The notes under the pieces were generated by a model. It was not told the origin of the DNA, searched no databases, and saw only the letters and a program-made list of their open reading frames with translations. A stretch of 64,000 nt of DNA from Gluconacetobacter tumulisoli. Lineage in GTDB: Bacteria > Pseudomonadota > Alphaproteobacteria > Acetobacterales > Acetobacteraceae. Below, piece by piece: positions 58,033-64,000 of the stretch; the stretch's first letter is position 1; the number at the start of each line of letters is the position of its first letter. The stretch spans positions 173,949-237,948 of the forward strand of contig NZ_JABEQM010000007.1 in the NCBI RefSeq assembly GCF_014174155.1, given 5' to 3'. The translations under genes and the position numbers were made by a program.

Positions 58033-59403
58033 ATGCCCACGCGATCGGAGCTTGTGACGATGTCTTTTCTGCGCCCGCCTCCGATGGAGGAACTCGGCGT
58101 TGCCGCCGTGTCCCGTCCGGTTCCGGCCGCGCGCAAGACCATGCCTGTCGATCGTGTGTTCTGGAGCCATTTTTCCCCCAATCTCGGCCCCGGGGGGTGG
58201 GTGACGGGCGTGCTGCTGGTGTCGCTGGGACTGGATTTCCGCGCGGGCCTGGCGGCGATCCTGATCGGCAACCTGGTGGGCGCGCTGCCGGTGGCGCTGG
58301 CGGCGTCGATCGGCCCGGCGACCGGCCTGACGCAGATGGAGGCCTCGCGTCGCGCCTTGGGCCGGATCGGCATCCGGCCGCCCGCCTTCCTCAACTGGGT
58401 CTATTGCGTCGGCTGGGACGCGGTGAACAACGTGCCGGCGGCGGCGGCGCTGATCGCGTTCCTGTCCATCGTCGCGGGGATCGGCCTGCCGTTCTGGCTG
58501 GCCCTGGGCATCCTGGCGTCGGTGCAGATGGTGGCCAGCATCTATGGCCACGACATGGTGCAGGCGCTGCAGAAATATCTGGGCGGCGTCCTGCTGCTGG
58601 CCTTCACCGTGATCGGGGTGGAATGCGTTTCACGCGGGATCGCGGTGCCGCAGGCCGCCCGCCCGCCGGGGCTGGCGACGTTCCTGCTGGCGGTGGCGAT
58701 CCTGGCCAGCTTCAACCTGTCCTGGGCGTCCTATTCATCGGATTATACACGCTATCTTCCCGCCGACAGCGATCCGCGCCGGGTGGTCGGGCTGGCGCTG
58801 GCGGGGCTGCTGGGATCGGCCGTGCCGTTTCAGATCCTGGGCCTGCTGACGGCGGCCAGCATCGCGGAGCCATCGCCCACGGCGGTGATCGCCAGCCTGC
58901 AGCACGCCGCAGGCCCGCTGGGGCCTGTGGTGCTGGCGGCGATCGCGCTGTCGTCGGTCACCGGCAATTCGTTCAACGACAATACCGCCAGCTACAGCCT
59001 GATTTCCGCCGGGATCCATGTGCCGCGCGTGCTGGCCGCGATCATCACGGCGGCGCTGGGCTATGTGCTGGCGGTCGCGGGGGCGGGGCGCTATGCCGCG
59101 CTGTATACCGATTATCTGGTGGTGACGATGTACTGGATCGCGCCCTGGATCGGCATCGTGCTGGCGGACTGGTACCTGGGGGACCGGACCCCGCGCCCGG
59201 TGCCGCCGGGCTGGACGCGCGGGGCCACGATCTTCGTCGTCACCTCGGTGGCGACGATCCTGCTGTTCTCGACCAGCCAGCTCTATACCGGTCCGGTCGC
59301 GCGGTGGCTGGGCGGGGCGGATATCGGCTATTATGTCGGCTTCTTCGGGGCCGCCCTGTGGTATGGCGCCGGACGGCCAGGCACGTCGTCGGCCCGTGCA
59401 TGA
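58033..59403 (+). CDS. NCS1-family purine/cytosine permease-like transporter
   Basis: A 456-residue, 12-helix transporter. Family markers are FWSHFSPNLGPGGWVTGVLL in helix 1, FLNWVYCVGWDAVNNVPAAA in helix 3, ILASFNLSWASYSSDYTRYL in helix 6 (the S-Y-S-S-D-Y-x-R-Y motif), and SSVTGNSFNDNTASYSLIS in helix 8. NCS1 proteins import nucleobases, hydantoins or thiamine-related compounds with H+ or Na+. ATG 58060 (MSFLRPPP) is an alternative start. No catabolic genes lie next to it to indicate the substrate. Confidence 0.9.
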   Translation: MPTRSELVTMSFLRPPPMEELGVAAVSRPVPAARKTMPVDRVFWSHFSPNLGPGGWVTGVLLVSLGLDFRAGLAAILIGNLVGALPVALAASIGPATGLTQMEASRRALGRIGIRPPAFLNWVYCVGWDAVNNVPAAAALIAFLSIVAGIGLPFWLALGILASVQMVASIYGHDMVQALQKYLGGVLLLAFTVIGVECVSRGIAVPQAARPPGLATFLLAVAILASFNLSWASYSSDYTRYLPADSDPRRVVGLALAGLLGSAVPFQILGLLTAASIAEPSPTAVIASLQHAAGPLGPVVLAAIALSSVTGNSFNDNTASYSLISAGIHVPRVLAAIITAALGYVLAVAGAGRYAALYTDYLVVTMYWIAPWIGIVLADWYLGDRTPRPVPPGWTRGATIFVVTSVATILLFSTSQLYTGPVARWLGGADIGYYVGFFGAALWYGAGRPGTSSARA

Positions 59404-59448
59404 GGATCCTGACGCCCCGATGACCCGTCCGCCGACACCCCGCGCCGC

Positions 59449-62400
59449 ATGAATCCCTGCCGTCCCTTCATCTTGCGTCCGGTGGCCACGACCCTGATTT
59501 CGCTGGCGCTGGTGATCGCGGGAATGTTCGCCTATCGCGTGCTGCCGGTGGGCGACCTGCCGAACATCTCGGTGCCGATCATCTATGTCGTCGCGACCCA
59601 GCCGGGTGCGTCGCCGCAGCAGATGGCCAGTTCGGTGACGACGCCGCTGGAACGGCGCCTGGGCCAGATCGCCGGCATCAGCGAGATCGAATCCGATTCC
59701 ACCGACAGCACCTCGTTCATCCTGCTGACCTTCGACGACAGCCGGAACATCGACGGGGCGGCCAATGACGTGCAGGCGGCGCTGCGGGCGGCGACGCGGG
59801 ACATGCCCACCACCCTGCGGATGGTGCCGCAATACTGGAAGGCCAACCCTGCCGACAGCCCGATCATGGTGATGGCGCTGACGTCGGACACGCGGCCGGT
59901 GGCCGAGCTGTACGACGTCATGACAACGCGCCTCCAGCCGATGCTGGCGCAGATCAAGGGCGTGGGCTGGATCGAGATGGTCGGCAGTTCCTCGCCCGCC
60001 GTGCGGGTGGAGATGAATCCCTTCCCCCTGTTCAAATACGGCATCGGGTTCGAGGACGTCCGCTCGGCCCTTGCCTCGGCCAACGCCAACACGCCCAAGG
60101 GCTTCGTCGATGTCGGGCCGCAGCGCTACAGCCTGGCGACCAACGACCAGGCCCGGCAGGCGGCCCAGTATCGCGACCTGGTGGTGGGCTATCGCGACGG
60201 GCGGCCGGTCCGGCTGGCCGACGTGGCCAGCGTGGCCGACGGGGTCGAGGACGAACGCCGGACCGGCTATTTCAACGGCCATCGCGCGGTGATGGCCGTG
60301 GTCCGTTCGCAGCCGGGCGCCAACGTCATCCATGTGATGGACGAGATTCGGGCCCGGATGCCGGCGATGATGGGCACGCTGCCCTCCGGCGTGACCCTGA
60401 CGCCGGCGATGGATCGCTCGATCACCATCCGGGCCTCGCTCGCGGATACGCAATTGACGCTCCTGGTCTCGGTCCTGCTGGTGGTGGGGGTCGTGCTGGT
60501 GTTCCTGCGCGCGCCGCGCTCGACGCTGATTCCGGCAGTGACGGTGCCCATTTCGCTGGCCGGGACGCTGGCGGCGATGTCGCTGCTGGGGTTCTCGCTG
60601 GATACGCTGTCGCTGATGGCGCTGACGATCGCCACCGGCTTCGTCGTCGACGACGCGATCGTGGTGGTGGAAAACATCGCCCGCCACATGGAGGCGGGAA
60701 TGGGGCGGCTGGAGGCCTCGCTGCTCGGCTCGCGCGAAATCGCGTTTACGGTGCTGTCGATCACGATCTCGCTGGTCGCGGTGTTCCTGCCGCTGCTGCT
60801 GATGCCGGGCACGGCGGGCAAGGTGTTCTACGAATTCGCGATGACCCTGGCGGTGACGGTGGTGGTGTCGCTGTTCCTGTCGGTCAGCCTGACGCCGATG
60901 ATGTGCAGCCTGCTGCTGGATGTCAGCCACGCGGCCCCGCTGCCGGCAGGCGCGTCGCGGGTCCGCCGCGCGCTGCGTCGGCTTTCGGACGGGATCGAGG
61001 CGACGTTCGAGGCGATCCTGCGGGTCTATGTGCGCTCGCTGGACCGGGCGCTGCGGCATCGGTGGTGGGTGCTGGCCACCCTGCCGCTGAGTGTCGTGGC
61101 GACCGTCGGGATCATCGTGCTGATGCCCAAGAACATTATCCCCAAGCAGGACGTGGCCATGATCGTCGGCTATTTCCGGGGGGACGAATCCGGGTCCTTC
61201 CAGACGATGGACCGCAAGATCCGCGCCGTCGGCGATGCCATGATGGCCGATCCCGACACCGAATCCGTGGCCGCCTTCTCGGGCGATACGCGGGTCGAGG
61301 GCCAGGCCTTCGCCCAGATGGTCGGCAAGCGCGACCGCGCCGACGGCCCGGACGAGATGATCGAACGCGTCCGCAAGCGCCTGGCGGGCCTGACGGGGGT
61401 GCGGCTGTCGCTGTTTTCGGCGGGCGACATCAATGGCGGCGGCGGCCGGCAGCAGCAGGGCGCCTATCGCTATGTCCTGCGCAGCGACAATGCCGAGGAT
61501 ATCTACACCTGGGTGCCCCGGCTGACGCAGGCCCTGCAGGGCAGCAAGGTGATGACCGACATCACCACCAACCTGAGCGACCGTGCCTCGGCCGTCCATG
61601 TGGAGATCGCCCGCGACACGGCCGCCCGCTACCTGGTCACGCCGCAGCTGATCGGCAACGCCCTGTTCGACGCGTACGGCCAGCGCAGCGCGTCGAGCAT
61701 CTCGACGCCGCTTGCGACCTATCATGTGGTCATGGAGGTCGCACCGTCCTATCGCGATACGCCGGACGTGATGCAGGCCTTCCGGGTCTCGACCTCCGGC
61801 GGGACGGCGGGCGGGGGGACGGTGTCCAACACGGTGCGGGTACGCGTGGCCGACGCGCAGGCGGCGTCGCAGGCCGCGACGTTGAGCCAGCAATCGTTCC
61901 GCAACGCCGTGGCCAACCGGCTGGCCGGCGGCGCCGGGGCGTCAAACGGCTCGGCCGTGTCCTCGAGCGTCGAGACGATGGTGCCGCTGCCGGTCGTGGC
62001 GCGGATGGAAACGCGGCCGACCTCGATCTCCGTCGGGCATCGCGACGGGTTCGTGTCGGGCGCCATCTCGTTCAATCTGGCGAAGGGCAAGACGCTGGGC
62101 GACGCCACGGCGGAAATCGAGTCGACGATGGTCCGCATGCGCATCCCCGGTACCATCCAGGGTGGCTTCACGGGTCAGGCGGCGCAGTTCCAGACCGCGC
62201 TGATCAACGAATTGCTGGTGTTCCTGGCGGCACTGGCGACGATGTACGTGACGCTGGGCATCCTGTATGAAAGCTACATCCATCCCCTGACCATCCTGTC
62301 GACCCTGCCGTCGGCGACGGTGGGCGCGGTTCTGGCGCTGTGGATCAGCGGGCAGGAATTCTCGCTGATCGCGATGATCGGGATGATCCTGCTGGTCGGC

Positions 62401-62778
62401 ATCGTGAAGAAGAACGCGATCCTGATGGTGGATTTCGCCCTGCATGCCGAACGCGACGGCGCCATGTCGCCCGAGGCCGCGATCCGCGAAGCCTGCGCCA
62501 AGCGCTTCAGGCCGATCCTGATGACGACGTTGGCCGCCGCCTTCGGCGCGGTGCCGCTGATCGTCAGCGCCGGGTACGGGATCGAACTGCGCCGGCCGCT
62601 GGGCATCGCGGTGGTCGGCGGCCTGGCGATGAGCCAGCTTCTGACGCTCTATACCACGCCGGTGGTCTATCTGTTGCTGGAACGCATCCGTTCATGGGCG
62701 GTGCGGAAACTGTCGGGACGCTGGCGCCGGCATATCCTGCCGCCCCCCGACGCGCTGGACCGCCACACGGCCCGGTAA
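59449..62778 (+). CDS. RND (HAE1-type) efflux pump inner-membrane subunit
   Basis: An 1109-residue pump of the MdtB/MdtC group. It begins RPFILRPVATTLISLALVIA, with PVGDLPNISVPIIYV and PGASPQQMASSVTTPLERRL. Proton-relay residues are present: GFVVDDAIVVVEN in helix 4 (Asp-Asp) and GIVKKNAILMVDF in helix 10 (Lys). It is about 70 residues longer than usual; an extra Ala/Ser/Gly-rich segment lies at residues about 783-843 in the second porter region. No membrane-fusion protein or outer-membrane channel gene is adjacent; the 45-nt gap upstream joins it to the NCS1 gene instead. Confidence 0.93.
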   Translation: MNPCRPFILRPVATTLISLALVIAGMFAYRVLPVGDLPNISVPIIYVVATQPGASPQQMASSVTTPLERRLGQIAGISEIESDSTDSTSFILLTFDDSRNIDGAANDVQAALRAATRDMPTTLRMVPQYWKANPADSPIMVMALTSDTRPVAELYDVMTTRLQPMLAQIKGVGWIEMVGSSSPAVRVEMNPFPLFKYGIGFEDVRSALASANANTPKGFVDVGPQRYSLATNDQARQAAQYRDLVVGYRDGRPVRLADVASVADGVEDERRTGYFNGHRAVMAVVRSQPGANVIHVMDEIRARMPAMMGTLPSGVTLTPAMDRSITIRASLADTQLTLLVSVLLVVGVVLVFLRAPRSTLIPAVTVPISLAGTLAAMSLLGFSLDTLSLMALTIATGFVVDDAIVVVENIARHMEAGMGRLEASLLGSREIAFTVLSITISLVAVFLPLLLMPGTAGKVFYEFAMTLAVTVVVSLFLSVSLTPMMCSLLLDVSHAAPLPAGASRVRRALRRLSDGIEATFEAILRVYVRSLDRALRHRWWVLATLPLSVVATVGIIVLMPKNIIPKQDVAMIVGYFRGDESGSFQTMDRKIRAVGDAMMADPDTESVAAFSGDTRVEGQAFAQMVGKRDRADGPDEMIERVRKRLAGLTGVRLSLFSAGDINGGGGRQQQGAYRYVLRSDNAEDIYTWVPRLTQALQGSKVMTDITTNLSDRASAVHVEIARDTAARYLVTPQLIGNALFDAYGQRSASSISTPLATYHVVMEVAPSYRDTPDVMQAFRVSTSGGTAGGGTVSNTVRVRVADAQAASQAATLSQQSFRNAVANRLAGGAGASNGSAVSSSVETMVPLPVVARMETRPTSISVGHRDGFVSGAISFNLAKGKTLGDATAEIESTMVRMRIPGTIQGGFTGQAAQFQTALINELLVFLAALATMYVTLGILYESYIHPLTILSTLPSATVGAVLALWISGQEFSLIAMIGMILLVGIVKKNAILMVDFALHAERDGAMSPEAAIREACAKRFRPILMTTLAAAFGAVPLIVSAGYGIELRRPLGIAVVGGLAMSQLLTLYTTPVVYLLLERIRSWAVRKLSGRWRRHILPPPDALDRHTAR

Positions 62779-62811
62779 GGCAGCTTCGGCCCTGGATGCC
62801 TCCTGGGTTTT

Positions 62812-63846
62812 TTACCCCACGAAAAGCCACAGGCGGAACACCAGGGTCTCGATCGTTCCATGGCGGGCCATCGCCGGCAGGGCGCCCATGAGGCGCAGCC
62901 GATCGCGACGCCTGCCGCGCAGGGCGTGTCCGATGCGCGCAAGGTCACGACGTGCGATGTCGGTCAGTACCCCGTCCTGGGCCAGCAACTGTCCGATATT
63001 CTGGCGGAACATAGTCATGAAGGCGCGGGGGCCCCGCCGCAGCGCGCGCAGGGCGCGAACGGCGAACAGGCGGGGGGCGCCAATGGCGTTGTCGGGATGC
63101 TGGCGATACAGGATCATCGGGCAGGGATCGACATGCACCATGCCCCCCGCGCCCAGCACCAGCAGATAGGCCCACCAATCATGCAGCACGGGCGGGGGCG
63201 GCGGGACGCAGGCCTCGATCACCGCCCGTGCCGCGTCATTGAGCATGATGGTGCAGCCCGTCGCGGCATTCTGCGTCAGCGCCGACAGGAAGCAGGGCGT
63301 CGCGGGGTGGGCGGGCGACAGGCCGATGGTCCGCAAATTGCGGTCTACCAGGATCTGCCGCCCGCAATACAGCGCCGGCCTGTCGGCGGGCACATGCGTC
63401 AGATGGGCCAGCCCGCGCCGGATCTTGTCCGGCAGCCAGACGTCGTCCTGATCGGCGAAGGCGACGACCGACCCGCGCGGCGCCGCGCGCAGCAGCCGGA
63501 GGTAGGACGACGCGATGCCCAGATGGTGGCCCGAGGCGTCGATTTCGATGCAGCGGCCCGCCCCGTCGCCCTTCTGGAACGCCCGCATGAGGGCGGCGGA
63601 CCCGTCCGACGATCCGTCGTCGCGCCACAGGATCGTCCAGTTCGGGCAGGTCTGCGCCACGATCGAGGCCAGCTGCGCCGGCAGGAAGGATGCTCCGTCA
63701 TAGACCGACAGCACGATCGTCACGGCAGCGGCGCACGGGGCCGGCGTCGCGGAGCGTGGCGGGGCGGCGGCATGGTCCCACCCTGGCCCATCCCCGGCGA
63801 GGGCGTCGGGGGGATCGGCGCTGTCGATGACACGTATCGCGTCCAT
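62812..63846 (-). CDS. Family 2 glycosyltransferase, rhamnosyltransferase-like
   Basis: A 344-residue GT-A enzyme. VTIVLSVYDGASFLPAQLAS and WRDDGSSDGSAALMRAF form the nucleotide-binding part. VVAFADQDDVWLPDKIRRGL is the DQDDVW motif typical of rhamnosyl- and related O-antigen transferases. TGCTIMLNDAARAVI and HDWWAYLL complete the acceptor site. The first 40 residues are Pro/Ala-rich and poorly conserved, so translation may begin later. It starts 12 nt after the rfbD stop, so dTDP-rhamnose is a sensible donor. Confidence 0.88.
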   Translation of the reverse strand: MDAIRVIDSADPPDALAGDGPGWDHAAAPPRSATPAPCAAAVTIVLSVYDGASFLPAQLASIVAQTCPNWTILWRDDGSSDGSAALMRAFQKGDGAGRCIEIDASGHHLGIASSYLRLLRAAPRGSVVAFADQDDVWLPDKIRRGLAHLTHVPADRPALYCGRQILVDRNLRTIGLSPAHPATPCFLSALTQNAATGCTIMLNDAARAVIEACVPPPPPVLHDWWAYLLVLGAGGMVHVDPCPMILYRQHPDNAIGAPRLFAVRALRALRRGPRAFMTMFRQNIGQLLAQDGVLTDIARRDLARIGHALRGRRRDRLRLMGALPAMARHGTIETLVFRLWLFVG

Positions 63847-63858
63847 CGGCCGGCCGGT

Positions 63859-64000
63859 CTAGGGGGCGGGATCGGTCGCCAGGATGTCGGCGACCGTCCT
63901 TGCGACGCTGTTCTGCCAGTGTGGCAGTCGGATGCCGAAGACCTGTTCCAGCCTGGCGCAGTCCAGGCGGGAATCCTGCGGGCGGGGGGCGGGGGTGGGC
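63859..64000 (-). CDS. rfbD: dTDP-4-dehydrorhamnose reductase, 3' end
   Basis: Forty-seven C-terminal codons end at TAG (63859-63861). The sequence RPQDSRLDCARLEQVFGIRL followed by PHW is the RmlD C-terminal signature (R-P-x-x-S-R-L-D ... F-G-I-x-L-P-x-W). RmlD makes dTDP-L-rhamnose. The gene continues beyond the window and probably belongs to a rml operon that includes the GT2 downstream. Confidence 0.85.
   Translation of the reverse strand, partial: PTPAPRPQDSRLDCARLEQVFGIRLPHWQNSVARTVADILATDPAP

Noticed and set aside
58735..61893. A 1052-codon minus-strand open frame.
   Set aside because: Its translation is Arg/His/Gln-rich without any domain, and it is antisense to the well-supported NCS1 and RND genes.
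1..64000. CRISPR array, prophage or complete insertion sequence.
   Set aside because: No regularly spaced direct repeats with unique spacers, and no transposase, integrase or phage structural gene was recognised.

Overview
The window is very GC-rich chromosomal DNA from an alphaproteobacterium. Its gene content points to the Acetobacteraceae (acetic acid bacteria, Gluconacetobacter-like): an F0 ATP-synthase operon (I-a-c-b'-b) without the F1 genes, hopanoid-associated HpnL and HpnN, a riboflavin operon ribD-ribE-ribBA-ribH behind an FMN riboswitch, and c-di-GMP signalling. The species is an inference. I see no prophage, intact insertion sequence, CRISPR array or rRNA; one tRNA (Arg, ACG) is present.

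Layout. 1-10.7 kb: the 3' end of a PTS enzyme I gene, pabB-pabC (folate), purH (purines), a secreted two-module protein, the F0 operon, and a GT2/GT39 pair for polyprenyl-phosphate sugar transfer. 10.7-16.1 kb: a 45-residue membrane protein, then a TPP riboswitch controlling a TonB-dependent receptor and a ThiY-like binding protein, followed by small and DUF proteins. 16.1-26.9 kb: a PAS-GGDEF-EAL protein with a degenerate GGDEF site, a frameshifted AraC regulator, two exporters, a monooxygenase, tRNA-Arg, a thioesterase, a serine hydrolase coupled to a sodium/solute symporter, and an entericidin-like lipoprotein. 26.9-35 kb: the riboflavin operon, then hpnL-hpnN. 35-42.8 kb: type II sulfide:quinone reductase, a DUF3297 protein, fdhD with a YdeP-type molybdoenzyme, and a TetR regulator divergent from a membrane protein with a 19-bp palindrome between them, then a Bcr/CflA exporter. 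42.8-48.2 kb: UDP-glucose dehydrogenase, a likely small RNA, mlaE-mlaF, radA and a YigZ-type gene. 48.3-51.9 kb: a four-gene cluster (acyl-CoA dehydrogenase-like, PIG-L deacetylase, NodS-like methyltransferase, GT2) of unassigned function. 52-57 kb: dnaB with DnaA boxes upstream, and the coupled gmk-hldE-AGE operon for cell-envelope sugars. 57-64 kb: a short-chain dehydrogenase, an NCS1 permease, an RND pump without its adaptor, and a rhamnosyltransferase-like GT2 behind the 3' end of rfbD.

Many intergenic gaps hold one family of modular hairpin repeats, often directly after stop codons. A second, less regular family has ends related to the motif CTGTTTCAAAA.

The strongest candidate for an undescribed system is the 48.3-51.9 kb cluster. 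Its enzymes match the chemical steps of Nod-factor synthesis (glycosyl transfer, sugar deacetylation, N-methylation, acyl-chain handling) in an organism not expected to make Nod factors. Other points of interest are the candidate small RNA at 44.35 kb, the TPP- and FMN-controlled leaders whose hairpins cover the ribosome binding site, and translational coupling of an AGE-family sugar isomerase to hldE.
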